DNA of 60,361 nucleotides, from positions 1 to 60,361 of the forward strand of contig CAZIOH010000037.1 of assembly GCA_964540815.1 (NCBI GenBank), read 5' to 3'. Origin of the DNA: CAZIOH01 sp964540815. GTDB taxonomy: Bacteria; Myxococcota_A; Polyangia; Fen-1088. The translations under genes were made by a program, and so were the position numbers. This document shows positions 26,322-37,000 of this stretch, piece by piece. Each line of letters starts with the position of its first letter. Position 1 is the stretch's first letter. The notes below the pieces were generated by a model that was given only the letters and a program-made list of their open reading frames with translations, did no database searches and had not been told where the DNA came from.

Positions 26322-26339
26322 GTAGCTACAAGTAGCTAC
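26322..26339. promoter_or_regulatory. Paired GTAGCTAC palindromes upstream of the antitoxin
   Basis: The perfect 8-bp palindrome GTAGCTAC occurs at 26322-26329 and again at 26332-26339, a 10-bp (one helical turn) tandem arrangement directly upstream of the antitoxin start. Phd/VapB-type antitoxins repress their own operons by binding short palindromes in this position, so this is the likely operator. Confidence 0.5.
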
Positions 26340-26600
26340 AAGGTCAAGCGTCGGCGTCGCTCGGCCCACCGACGCGGCTGCTGTCCGCTGTGATTGTTCG
26401 CTGGTCAGCGGTCTACAAGTGGGTCGCGGGGAGGGGTCGAAGCGGAGAGGCGCCGAGAGCCCTTCGACCCTGACGACAGGCAGCACGGCCGAAAGCGGCC
26501 ACCAGCGCCGCCGACCCCTCGATGGCGCCCAAACGGACGCCGGCTTACCATGGAGGTGCGCGGTTTCGCCGCCGCCCCAGCAAGCCTCCGGAGGTATCCG

Positions 26601-27443
26601 ATGAACGCAAGGAACGTAGCGGCCGATGGCGGAATCATCCAGCGCAACAACGTCAGGGTCACTGGCCACGGCCCAAAGCCGATGCTCTTTGGTCACGGCT
26701 TCGGAACCGACCAGACGGTATGGCGCCTGGTCGCGCCCGAGTTCGAGGATCGGTTCGAGGTCGTGCGCTTCGACTACGTCGGTTCGGGACGGGGACGGCC
26801 CGTCGCCAGCGGCTCCGATCGTTACGGTTCGCTCCTCGGCTACGCGCAAGACGTGCTCGAGGTTTGCGCCTCGCTCGAGCTGCGCGAGGTGACCTTCGTC
26901 GCGCACTCGGTCAGTGGGATGATCGGCATTCTCGCGGCGCAGGCGGAGCCGCACCTGTTCGAGCGTCTGGTCCTCCTGACGCCCTCGGCCAGGTACCTCG
27001 ATGATCCCCCGGACTACATCGGCGGCTTCACGCAAGCCGAGGTCGAGGAGCTGCTCTTGATGATGGAGCACAACTTCCTCGGCTGGGCGCAGACGTTCTC
27101 GGGCGTCGCCGCCAAGGAGCCGGCGCTCTCGCAGGAGCTCTTCGATAAGTTCTCCAGCCTCGAGCCCAGCGCGGCGCGCCGCTTCGCCAGGGTGACCTTC
27201 TTCGCCGACGTGCGCGCGGAGCTGCCCGGCGTCACCGTCCCGAGCTTGATCCTGCACTGTGAAGACGACGACATCGTCCCTACGAGCGCGGGCGAATATC
27301 TCCGGGATCACTTGCCGCACTCGATCTATCGGGTGCTGCCGCTCGCGGGCCATTGTCCCCAGATCAGCGCCCCGCGGCTGATCGTCGCGGAGATGAACCG
27401 GTACCTGGATGGCCCACCGCGGTCGTTGCCAAGTCGAGGCTGA
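26601..27443 (+). CDS. RsbQ-like alpha/beta hydrolase
   Basis: The 280-residue protein resembles RsbQ and the related plant hormone receptors. It has the oxyanion loop GHGFGTDQTVW, nucleophile S103 in AHSVSGMIGILAA, the acid D223 in CEDDDIVP and H251 in LAGHCPQISAP. In Bacillus, RsbQ is needed to activate the PAS phosphatase RsbP in the energy-stress pathway, presumably by processing a small hydrophobic signal. I chose ATG 26601 because GGAGG stands about 8 nt upstream; the open frame from 26394 is longer but its first 69 residues are unstructured. A PAS-domain kinase gene starts 3 bp after the stop, giving the typical hydrolase-PAS pairing. Confidence 0.88.
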   Translation: MNARNVAADGGIIQRNNVRVTGHGPKPMLFGHGFGTDQTVWRLVAPEFEDRFEVVRFDYVGSGRGRPVASGSDRYGSLLGYAQDVLEVCASLELREVTFVAHSVSGMIGILAAQAEPHLFERLVLLTPSARYLDDPPDYIGGFTQAEVEELLLMMEHNFLGWAQTFSGVAAKEPALSQELFDKFSSLEPSAARRFARVTFFADVRAELPGVTVPSLILHCEDDDIVPTSAGEYLRDHLPHSIYRVLPLAGHCPQISAPRLIVAEMNRYLDGPPRSLPSRG

Positions 27444-27446
27444 GCC

Positions 27447-28596
27447 TTGCTGAGCTCGCCCAGCGGTTTTCTGGCCTTCGACGACCAGTGCGTCATCCGT
27501 GACACGAACGAGGAGGCGACGAGGCTGCTCGGCTATCCGCGCGAAGAGCTCACGGGGCGATCGCTGCTCGACATTCTCGCCCGCCCCGCGCGGAGCTTCT
27601 TCTCCACTCAAGTGTTGCCGGCGCTTGGTCAGAATCAGCGGGTGGAAGAGACGTATCTGTCATTTCGCACCATGTCCGGCGAGCTGTTGCCGGTCTTGCT
27701 GAACGTGGAGCGGCGCGGGGCCGAACAGGCCGCCATGAATCGCTGCGCGTTCTTGCCGATGCGCCGCCGTCAGCTGTTCGAGGGGGAGCTGCTCGAGGCG
27801 CAGTCCGCAGCCGAAGAGGCGCGCGCCCGCGAGCAGGCGGCGATCGAGCGGATTCGAGCGATGCAGGCGAAGCTCGCCCTCCAGGATCGCCTGGCGACAC
27901 TCGGGACGCTGGCCGCGGGCATCGTTCACGAGATCAACAACCCGCTCAGCTACGTCTCCGTGAACCTGCAGCTCCTCGATGAAGCCCTCGGCGATGGGGA
28001 CCTCGAGCGGGACCGAGAAGCGCGCGTGCTGACCCGCGAAGCGATGGAGGGGATCGCGAGAATCGGCGGCCTGTTGAAGGCGATGCGGATGTTCTCGCGC
28101 TTCGAGGCGGAGGAGCTGGTCGTGGTGGACCTGGCTGACGTCGTCGGTACATCCGTCCGAATGACCGATCACCAGGTTCGCGAGAAGGCGCGGGTCGAGC
28201 TCGACCTTCGGCCGCACGCGCTGGTCCGGGGCGACGCGGCGCGCATGGCTCAGGTCGTCATCAACTTGCTGCTGAACGCGAGCCAGGCCTTCCCCGCCGC
28301 CACCCCGGCGCAAAACCGCATCGTGGTGTCGTTGCGCGATGGAGCGAATGCCCGAGTGGTCCTCGAGGTTCGCGACAACGGACCGGGGATTCCCGCGGGA
28401 GCTGCACGCGCGAATCTTCGAGGCGTTCTTCACGACCAAGCCCGTCGGGCAAGGCACCGGGCTCGGGCTCTCGATCTGCAAGCAGATCATCGATTCGCTC
28501 GGCGGCGAGCTGACCCTTCGGAGCGAACCGGGCGCCGGAGCGTGCTTCGTCATCGAGTTGCCCGCGGTCCCGGCACCCGCGAGCGCGAGGCGCTGA
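27447..28596 (+). CDS. PAS-domain histidine kinase with a frameshift in the ATPase domain
   Basis: The reading frame starts at TTG 27447. It encodes a PAS domain of the kind paired with RsbQ (GFLAFDDQCVIRDTNEEATRLLGY, RVEETYLSF, LLPVLLNVERR), a coiled coil, and the kinase H box LGTLAAGIVHEINNPLSYVS. The N box INLLLNASQAF and G1 box RDNGPGIP follow. Just after G1, near 28395-28400, an extra G (GCGGGAGCTG where GCGGAGCTG is expected) shifts the frame. The missing end, ELHARIFEAFFTTK then GTGLGLSICKQIIDSLGG, continues in the next frame to a stop at 28596. The kinase is therefore broken, or the assembly has a one-base error. As read, the shifted frame continues to 28667 with no kinase features. 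Confidence 0.8.
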
Positions 28597-28626
28597 GGAC
28601 GCCGCACCGGCAGGACGGCACCCCCG

Positions 28627-31600
28627 CTACCGGATGCGGCGCTGGATGGGGGCGAGGAGGCCCGTGAGCTCGGCCCGGGCCGCCCGCGCGTGGGCCTCCG
28701 CCGCGAAGACGTCGTCCGCGGCCTCGGCGTGGGTGTCGGCGCTGGCTCCCCCGAGGGCGCCCCGGTACCTGCGGTCCACCTCGGCGAAGGCCAGGCCCGC
28801 GTCGTGCCGCGCGCGCTCGCTGGCGCGCCAGGCGTCGGCCGCCAGCGCCAGGCGCAGGCGGGTCTCGGCGAAGGATACGCGGAGCGCGCGCTCCGCGGCG
28901 CGGACCTCGGCCCCCCGCACCTCGGCGCGGGCGCCCGCCTCGGCCCCCTCGCCGAGCGCCGCCAGGCGAAGCGGCACGTACAGCGACGAGACCCAGGCGA
29001 GCTGCCGTTCGGTCTCGGTCGGCGCGTCTGGCAGATCGAGGGTGGTCCTTCGCCTCTGCGGATCGACCTCGAGCAGCAACGTGGTGGTCCCGAGCAGGCG
29101 CGCGTACCCGAGGCCCGCTTCGTCCCCCGCGGCCTCCTCGCGTTCGCGCAGCGCCGTCAGAGCAGCCCCCGCCCGCAGCTCGGAGTCCTCCCACGTCGCG
29201 AGCCCGGCGGTGGCCGCCGCCACGGTCTCGGGCGCGGTCCGCCGGCCGACCTCGTCGAGCAGCGGGTCGCTCACCGTCACCCCCCGCAAGGCGAGCGCCG
29301 CCCGCTCCTTTCGTTCGACCCCTTCCGCCGCGCGCAGCGCCGCCTCGGCGCTCGACGCCGAGACGGACACAGCGGCCAGGGCCTCGGCGCTGATCTGGGC
29401 GGCGTGGTAGCGCGGAATGGCCAGATCCTCGAGGCGCCGGCGATGCTCGACGGCGTTGTCCTCGGCCGCCCGCACGTCCGCGCGGGCGTTCCACAGGCGA
29501 CCGAGCTGCGCGAGCGCCCTGGCCTCGGCGCGCTCGTGCGCGGCCGTCGCGGCCCACTCGGACGCGCGGGCCTGCCGGCGGGTTCCGAGGAACGCGAAGC
29601 CCTCGGCGAGGTCGTAGCTCAGCCCCACCGACGCGAAGGCGTCCGCGTCGCGCGTGATCGTGGTGGTCCCCCCGACGGCCCCGGTGGGCGAGCGACCGAT
29701 CCCGTAGGAAGCGCCCACGATGGGGCCGGCGAGGTGCAGTCCAGCCAGCAGGCCAGGTGCCCCGTTCGCGCGCTCGAGGGCCACGGCGCGGGCGGCGGCC
29801 GCCGCCGCGTCGAGCTCCGGATCGCTCGCCACGAGCTGATCGACGGTGCGCTCGAACGTCCTCTCGACGCCGGGGTCGATGGCGACGCCAGGGGCGATGG
29901 TGCCCGCCGCCGTACCCGCCGCCACGCCCACCCCCTCCGGCTTCTCGTCCGCAGCCGCGGACCGCGGCGAGGGGACCGTGGGCGCCGTGCCCGGCGGGTC
30001 GAGCTCCAGCGTCGCGAGCTCCGCCCGCGCGACCCGGGCGCGGGCCTCGATCACGCCGAGATCGATCTCCTGCAGCTCGGCCTCCACCGCGCCGCGAGAT
30101 CGCGCCTTCAACGACGCGTGCAGCTCGGGGCGCATGGCCTGGTTGCTCTTCAGCTCATCGAGGACCTCGGCGAGCCGCCGCCGGCTCTCCTCCGCGAGCG
30201 CCTGGGCGCGCGCGGCTGCGTCGAGCTCCGCGTGCGCCACGCGCCGATCCGCCTCGAGCTCTTCTGCCTGACCCCGGATTCCACCCTGCTTCTCGCCGGC
30301 CATCCTGGCCGCCTCCGCGATCTTCGCCGGATTCTTCACGGGATCGAGGCGCAGGCCGAGCGCCAGCCCCACCGCGTGACCGTACCCCCGCAGCTGCTCC
30401 GTGGCCTGGACCGTCAGGTCGACGGCGGAGGGGGGATTGCGCAGCGCGCGCAGGTTGGCCTGGGCGCGCCGCTGCTCGAGCTCCGCGACCTTCGTACCGA
30501 GCGCGGCGCGATAGCCGAGGAGCCCCGCCTCGGGGTAGTGCTTCTCGCGCAGCCACGCCACGATCTCCTCGGGCGTCTCGGCGATCGCGACGGGAGCCTC
30601 GGCGGGCCGCCCGAGGAGCTGGTTGGTCCGCAGCTCGGCTTGCTGCAAGGTTTCTCGCGCGTCGAGCCAGCGCGCGCGCGCCGCCTTGGCGCGCAGCTCC
30701 GCCTGGCGCACGGTGCCCGGGTCGTCGGTGAGTCCCTCGCTCTGCATCCGCTGCGCGAGTCGGAGCTGATCCGCGCAGAAGGAGGCGTGGCTGGCCGCGG
30801 CCCGGGCCAGGCTGCGCGCGAACGCCAGGTCGAGCCGGGCCCCCGCCTGCTCGGCCAGCCGACGCTTGTGCACGAGCTCGCCCTGCACCGCGCGCAGCTC
30901 GGCCTCCGCCTCCGCCGCCTGCACCACGTCGCGGTTTCCTTTGAGCTCGAGCGCGAGGCGGCCGAGCAGGGTGGGCTCGCGGATCCGCTCGGTGGCGAGC
31001 GCGACCGGCCCGACGCTCATGGGCGAGCCGATGCTCTGGTCGACGATCGCGCCCGCGCGCGTGTGCAGCGGATAAGCCACGCCCGCCTCGAGTCCGATGT
31101 GCCACGAATCGCGGTGCGCGCGCACGGCCTCCGCCCGGGCCCGGTCGGCCTCGGCGTCGGCCGCACGAACCGCGGGGGCGGTCAGCAGGGCTGCCCGACC
31201 GGTGGCGCTGGCATCGCTCGGCGAGAGCGCGGCGGGGTGGACGCCGCCGACAGCGGGCGCGCCGCCGGCAGGCCCCGCCGCCAGATCGGCCAGGGGGCGG
31301 ACGCCATCCGCCGCCAGGGCGACGCCCGCGGCGACGGCCTCGCCAAAGGCGCGCTCGGCGAGATCCTCCGAATCCACGAGGGCATGGCTCGCTGCGATCA
31401 CCGCCCCCACCGCCACCTCCCCGCGCTCGAGGCGGTGGCCGGCGTCGCTGTACTGCGCGCCCGCCACCGCATCGGGATGGGCCGACCAGGTTGCAAGGCG
31501 CGCGCGCAGCCTGGCCCGCGCCCGCGCCACACGCGCGGCGCGATCCTGCCGGACCTGATCGAGCCGGTGCAGGCTCCGGGCGACGGCGCTGGCCCCGGCC

Positions 31601-34074
31601 TGCCGCTCGGGGCCACTTCCCGGGCGCACGTCGAAGGCGAGGCTCAGCGCGCCCGTGACGCGATCGACGACCCAGATCTTCTCGGTCGCGCTCCCGCCGA
31701 TGCCGTTGTCGGTGCCGCTGTCCACTCTCGGGACATCCACGAAGGCCTCGGCCCGCAGCTCGGGGACGTACGGCGCGCGGCTGTCCGCCCGGGCCAGCAG
31801 GCTCCTCTGTTGCTCGACCTCGGCGGCGGCGCGCTCCGCGTCCACCTCGGCGTCGGCGGCGGCCCCATCGAGGGTGGCCTCGCCGATGAGCCCCAGCACC
31901 TGTCCCGGATCGAGCCGCGGATCGAGCCCGCTCGCGGTGATCGTCGATGCGCCCGACAGCGCGCGGAGGCGTTCGAGGGCGAGCTGCTGGGTGGCCCGGG
32001 CGTCGGTGAGCGCGGCCTCGACCGCGGACAGGCGGGCCCGCAGGAGCACGAGATCGTCGAGCGACCCACCTTTCTGCCCACCCGAGAGCCCGGACGCGAA
32101 GCCCGCCAGCGACGCGCGGTGGTCGTCGAGCGCCCGCACCCGGCGCTCGGCCAGGTAAAGCGCGAGGTAGCCCTCGAGGCCCTGCCGCCACCCCTCCCGC
32201 TCGTGTTGCCCGAGGGCGACCCGCGCCCCTCCCTCGGCATCCCCGGCCGCGAGGGCCGTCCACAGCTTGTCGAACGACAGGGCAACGCGCGCCTGCGCGA
32301 TGCCCCGCCACGTCGGGTCGGTGAGGGAGGCCCCGAACGGGTGACGGACCGCCAGCGCGAGCTCGGGTGAGAAGTCGGCCCACGTGCGCGCGGTGGTCGC
32401 GGAGGCGAGGCGGAGCTGGCTTCGCGCCAGCTCGGTCGAGCCGCCCGCCTCCGACTGCGAGCGTCGGATCGCCGCGAGCAGGCGCTCGAGGGTGCTCGCA
32501 TCCGGGACGGGGCCCCAGCCACCGGCGCCCCCCGGCCCGGGGCTCTCCAGCTCCGCGGGGCCGCGTTCGAGATCGTCCGCGACCGGCGCGACCGTCGCCG
32601 TCGGCGATGCCGGATGATCCGCAGGCGCGCCCGCGCCCGCCCCCGGGCTCGGGTTCAGGCCGAGCGTCGCCGGCGGGGCCGCGGTCCGCAGCAGGGTGGG
32701 AGGTTGGCTGGTCAGGTCGAGCTCTCGGGTGCGCTGCTCGGCCGAGGCGTACCAGGCGGTTCGCCGCGCCAGGCCCCGGACGACGTCGGCGTTCAGCGAG
32801 AGAAACAGCAGGCTCTGATCGAGCGTGCGCGCCACCTCGCAGGCCACCCGACCGGTCCTCGGATCGAGCCCGTCGGCCAGCGGTCGACCTATGCTTGCGG
32901 TGCTTGCGATGCTTGCGGTGCTTGCGTCGCTGGTCACGAACGCCAGGATCCGATCCAGGTTGGCGACCGCGCGCGGATCGCCGGTCATGGCCAGCAAGCC
33001 CCCGGCGTAGGGCGAGACCAGCTCGGCCCGGTCGAGACCGTACTCCGAGTAGCCGCGCTGAACGTCGCAGGCCGGCGCGTACCCCCACACCGCGTGGCCG
33101 AGGCGCCGCGCCACCCGCGTGGTGGCCTCGAGGTAGTTGGCGTGGCTCCGGCCGAGAGACAGCGGGGCCAGCGCCATCTCGTCGAGCCACAGCTCGCCCG
33201 TCATCTCAACGAAGGCGCTCCAGCGCCAGCCCTCCATCACGGCGAGCCCCTCCTTCACGCCCCAGCTCGTCCGCATGTTGTCGAAGGCCGACGGGGCCAC
33301 CTTCCCGAGGCCCACCAGGGCGAGGATCAACGGGCGCGCCTCGCTGGTGCGGTCGCCGTACGAGAAGCCCAGGCTCTCGACGATCTGGTAGGTCCGCGCG
33401 TCCACCCAGAACCCGCCCCCGAGCAGGCCATCCGGCCCGAGAAACACCCCGTAGTCCTGGCCCGCGACCAGGGCCCGGGCCCGGGCCGCGAGCTCCGCGG
33501 AGGGTGACTCGTCCCCCGCGTCGGGCAGGGCATCGTAGCGCGCCTCCACCAGGGTCAGCGCCGCCGTGACCCACGCCGAGTCGATGGACGAGTAGCGAAT
33601 GCGGCCGGCCTTGACCTCGGGGCGGACCCCGTCGTCGAGCTGGATGATCTCCGGGAAGATCCCGTGATAGGTGCGCAGTCCGCCGAGGATCTCGAGGACC
33701 CGGCGCACGTGCTCGCGGGCCTCGGAGGCGGTCATGAAGCCCCGCGCCTCGGCCACCAGGGTGCCGACCAGGTCGAGGCCGAGGTTGGTGCACTTGGTCC
33801 AGTGCATCCCCGCGGCGTCGGTGCTGTCCCCGACGATGTGGTCATCGCCGCCGCGGCTCGCGCGCAGGCGGACCAGGCCCTGCGCCAGGACCTGGTTGTA
33901 CCTGCCCCGCAGATCCGACAGCGTGACGGCCGAGCCCGACTCCGACAGGGCCGCCAGGGCGCCGCCGTGATCGCGTGGCGTGGCGCTCTCGGCGTGCGCG
34001 CGCCAGGGCGTCGGGGGTGCGAGGATCGAGGCGACCGCGGCCGCGACCGCCGCTGCATGGGCCAGCCTCTTCAA
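28627..34074 (-). CDS. Glucanase-like domain fused to three TolC-like outer-membrane efflux domains (gene D)
   Basis: The 1815-residue protein starts at TTG 34074, overlapping gene C's stop (TTGA), and has a signal peptide of about 30 residues. About 45-440 resembles glucoamylase-like (PF10091/GH144) alpha-alpha barrels: TNLGLDLVGTLVAEA, YSSIDSAWVTAAL near 161 and GHAVWGYAPACD near 330. Three outer-membrane-efflux-type domains follow at about 525-935, 955-1330 and 1408-1815. Each has long Ala/Arg/Glu-rich helices around two beta-strand pairs: about 566-602 and 771-811; 993-1036 and 1216-1236; 1446-1481 and 1661-1693. Six pairs give twelve strands, the number in a whole TolC trimer barrel. A tandem 18-bp repeat at 32891-32926 encodes STASIASTASI. 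Domain assignments are by eye; function is inferred. Confidence 0.75.
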   Translation of the reverse strand: MKRLAHAAAVAAAVASILAPPTPWRAHAESATPRDHGGALAALSESGSAVTLSDLRGRYNQVLAQGLVRLRASRGGDDHIVGDSTDAAGMHWTKCTNLGLDLVGTLVAEARGFMTASEAREHVRRVLEILGGLRTYHGIFPEIIQLDDGVRPEVKAGRIRYSSIDSAWVTAALTLVEARYDALPDAGDESPSAELAARARALVAGQDYGVFLGPDGLLGGGFWVDARTYQIVESLGFSYGDRTSEARPLILALVGLGKVAPSAFDNMRTSWGVKEGLAVMEGWRWSAFVEMTGELWLDEMALAPLSLGRSHANYLEATTRVARRLGHAVWGYAPACDVQRGYSEYGLDRAELVSPYAGGLLAMTGDPRAVANLDRILAFVTSDASTASIASTASIGRPLADGLDPRTGRVACEVARTLDQSLLFLSLNADVVRGLARRTAWYASAEQRTRELDLTSQPPTLLRTAAPPATLGLNPSPGAGAGAPADHPASPTATVAPVADDLERGPAELESPGPGGAGGWGPVPDASTLERLLAAIRRSQSEAGGSTELARSQLRLASATTARTWADFSPELALAVRHPFGASLTDPTWRGIAQARVALSFDKLWTALAAGDAEGGARVALGQHEREGWRQGLEGYLALYLAERRVRALDDHRASLAGFASGLSGGQKGGSLDDLVLLRARLSAVEAALTDARATQQLALERLRALSGASTITASGLDPRLDPGQVLGLIGEATLDGAAADAEVDAERAAAEVEQQRSLLARADSRAPYVPELRAEAFVDVPRVDSGTDNGIGGSATEKIWVVDRVTGALSLAFDVRPGSGPERQAGASAVARSLHRLDQVRQDRAARVARARARLRARLATWSAHPDAVAGAQYSDAGHRLERGEVAVGAVIAASHALVDSEDLAERAFGEAVAAGVALAADGVRPLADLAAGPAGGAPAVGGVHPAALSPSDASATGRAALLTAPAVRAADAEADRARAEAVRAHRDSWHIGLEAGVAYPLHTRAGAIVDQSIGSPMSVGPVALATERIREPTLLGRLALELKGNRDVVQAAEAEAELRAVQGELVHKRRLAEQAGARLDLAFARSLARAAASHASFCADQLRLAQRMQSEGLTDDPGTVRQAELRAKAARARWLDARETLQQAELRTNQLLGRPAEAPVAIAETPEEIVAWLREKHYPEAGLLGYRAALGTKVAELEQRRAQANLRALRNPPSAVDLTVQATEQLRGYGHAVGLALGLRLDPVKNPAKIAEAARMAGEKQGGIRGQAEELEADRRVAHAELDAAARAQALAEESRRRLAEVLDELKSNQAMRPELHASLKARSRGAVEAELQEIDLGVIEARARVARAELATLELDPPGTAPTVPSPRSAAADEKPEGVGVAAGTAAGTIAPGVAIDPGVERTFERTVDQLVASDPELDAAAAAARAVALERANGAPGLLAGLHLAGPIVGASYGIGRSPTGAVGGTTTITRDADAFASVGLSYDLAEGFAFLGTRRQARASEWAATAAHERAEARALAQLGRLWNARADVRAAEDNAVEHRRRLEDLAIPRYHAAQISAEALAAVSVSASSAEAALRAAEGVERKERAALALRGVTVSDPLLDEVGRRTAPETVAAATAGLATWEDSELRAGAALTALREREEAAGDEAGLGYARLLGTTTLLLEVDPQRRRTTLDLPDAPTETERQLAWVSSLYVPLRLAALGEGAEAGARAEVRGAEVRAAERALRVSFAETRLRLALAADAWRASERARHDAGLAFAEVDRRYRGALGGASADTHAEAADDVFAAEAHARAARAELTGLLAPIQRRIR
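32891..32926. repeat. 18-bp perfect tandem repeat (two copies)
   Basis: ATGCTTGCGGTGCTTGCG is repeated exactly twice; each copy is itself two near-identical 9-bp units. On the minus strand it encodes alternating Ala/Ser/Thr/Ile between the glucanase-like domain and the TolC-like domains of gene D. The repeat keeps the reading frame. Confidence 0.9.
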
Positions 34075-37000
34075 CCGGGCGCGTGCGGATCTGCGATACA
34101 AGATGGGTGCCCTTTCGCCCACTCCACCACGGTGGAGACGGGGTGTTCGTGCTTGCGAGGTCGCACCGACCAGCGACCCTTCAGCCTCGCGGCGTCGAAG
34201 GTCATGGCCAGGAGGAGCGTGCCGCTGACCTCGGTGCCCGTGTCGAAGCGGACCAGGTTGCCGCCGCCCGACCCGCCGCCGTCGAGCGCGCCGGTGGTGC
34301 CGATGGCGTCGACCGGGTGGCGCTCGGTCAGCGCCTTCATGCCTTCGGCGTGAAGGCGCGCGGCCCTCGGAGACAGATCCGCCCAGGCCCGAAGTCCGAT
34401 GAGCAGGCTGTCCTGCCCGAGCGGGGTCATCTGCTGATCGGGTCCGGTGACGACGTAGTGATCGAAGAGCTTGCTGGTCCCGAAGAAGCGGTGGTCGTCG
34501 GCGCGGATCTGGAGCCAGTGGTCGATGAAGAGCTCGGCCGAGCGCCGGTACCTGGGGTCGAGGGTCCGCTCGTAGGCCACGCGCAGCGCCCACAGCTTGA
34601 TGCCCTGATCGTCGAGGTGGCTCGAACCCTGGGCCCGCGCCTGCTCGTTGAGCAGGTAGCCGCCGAAGTTGGGCTTGCTCGGGTCGGTGATCTGCAGCCC
34701 CGCTTCGGTCTCGGAGCCCGCGATCCGGTCCGCGAGGAGGAGCACGGCATCTCGGTAACGCGGGTCGTGGGTCGCCCGGTAGGCCCAGTCGAACACCAGC
34801 ACGTGGAACCCGTAGTTGCTGCCGATCCCGTACGCCGGCATGAGGTCGGAACGACCGCGCAGCTCGGTCAAGCTCTTCAAGCTGTACGCCGCCCCACGCA
34901 AGGCGCCCTGGCGCGTGGCCAGGGCCCGCCACTCGAGCGCCCGTCGCTCGTCGACGCTGGTGGCGCGCGCGGCGAGCTCGGACATCAGATCGGCGGACTC
35001 CATCCAGGCCGCCTGCATCACGATGGAGGCGTCATCGGGCTCGAGCGCGGTGTGCAGCAGCCCCTCGAGGCGGTGGGCGCGCTCCCGATCGGGTCGGCGC
35101 TGGAGCTCGGCGCGCAGCGCCGCCTCGCTGCGGGAGTCCCGGGCCGCCTCGACCAGATCGGTCCAGATCGGCACCAGGCTCTGGAGCTCGTCGGGGACGG
35201 TGTCTCCGTCCGCCGAGAAGAGGGGAGCCCGCATCAGGTAGGTGTAGACGTCGGGGCTGCGGTACACGGCACCCGGGCCCAGCGTCGCATTCGCCCGGTA
35301 GCGGATCTGCAGGCTGGTCCATCCGCGGTATCCGTCGCCGTCCGCCAGCGGTGGTGCGCTCGCCGCCGCCGACCGGCGCGCTCCACCAAGCTCACTCCTG
35401 GAAGACCCGTCCGCCGCGTTGTACACCACGAGGGCGTCGGCCACCTGGGGGAGATAGTAGACCTCGGCCTTGTCGTAGCCGTAGACCACCAGGAAGCGCG
35501 GCCGCTGCCGGCGGTAGATGTCCGTGAGATCGACCCAGCCCGGGGGGAAGTTGTCGCCCCACAGCGGCTCGCCCATGCCTTCCATCCACAGACCCACGTG
35601 CAGGCGGGTCCCATCCACCACCGGGCTCAAGCCGTAGCGGTTCTGGGCCATCTCGCTCGGGCCATCGCCGTACTGGAAGAAGTCGCCGATGGTCATGCGC
35701 AGCTCGTCGAGGCGCTGGGGCGTGCTCCCGCGGTTCTCTATCTCCTCGCGCACGCGCGCCGCCGGCACCCCGCGGGCGAGGGTGGCCGTCTCCCGCACCC
35801 GCAGGCGGCCGTCCTGTCGCGTGAACAGTCGGTCCACGCCGAGGGACTCCTGGTCGGACCGGACGGTCTCGGGGATCGAGCTCGGATCGATCGCGAACCC
35901 GTAGTCCCGGCTCTCGACGCTCTCGAGCTTCCCGCCGACCACCAGGGACGAGGCCCCCCAGGTGACACCGGCGGCGCGCGGGGCGCCGCTGCGGATGACC
36001 ATGCGCTGGTGGTTGAAGCCCACCGACACCCCGCCGTTGTCGATGAAGACGTCGGCCCGCCGGGTGCTCGCGTCCTCCTCTTCGCCGACCAGCATCCCGT
36101 CGAAGCGGTTGCGCCAGACCGCGCCCGACGGGGTCATCGCCTCCATGCTGGCCTCGGTGATCCCCCAGATCGCGTCGATCACCGACAGATCCTTGGTCCG
36201 GCGGGCGTAGCTCACGAGACCGAGCAGCGCGCGCGCCTGGTCGCTGCCGTAGCGGACCGCTCCGGGGGACTCGAGCGCGTTCTCGGCCTGCACCCGATCT
36301 CCGAAGGGCAGGGCCGTGAGCGCCCGCGGATCCCGACGGCTGCGGTGGGCGTCGAGAAAGGTGTGGGCGTAGTGCCGCAGGAACTCGACGCTCTCGGGGC
36401 CGCGGGTCCGCAGCAGCGCGAGCGCGTCGTCGTGCGCCGCGAGGAAGCTGGAAGCCCGCTCGAGGCGAGCGGCGAGCTCGCTCCTCTGTCCGTCGGCCAG
36501 CTCCCCGGAGAACACCGTGCCCGAGGCCGCCGCGGGGCCACTCGAGATCGGCGGAATCCGGGAAACTGGAAGGAACAGCGCACAGGCCGGCTGGTGGTGG
36601 GCCGAGGCGCTGGCGCCCGGAGTGGAGGTGACCGATTCGACCACCAGATCGGCGGCGACCTGGCCGAAGTACCAGGTCGGGCCGAGAGACACCGGGGCCG
36701 CCAGGAAGTAGCTCTTTCCGTGCCCGTCGCTCGCGAGCAGGACCCGGTACGCTCCGGCGACGAAGCTCTCGAGGGTGGCCCAGTCGGGGCTGCCCGTCGG
36801 CAGGAGCCCGATCTCGAGCCGCATCGAGCCGTCCCCGGACCGGTCACCGAATCCGTCACCGAATCCGTCACCGAATCCGTCTTGGGCCTTCGCGGGCAGC
36901 TGGGCGGGGTCGCTCGTGCCGAAGCTGAAGCTGAACCGATCGAAGGACACCGGGAGATCCGGGATCAGGCCCTTGTGCTCGAAGAGCACGCCGCCCGTCC

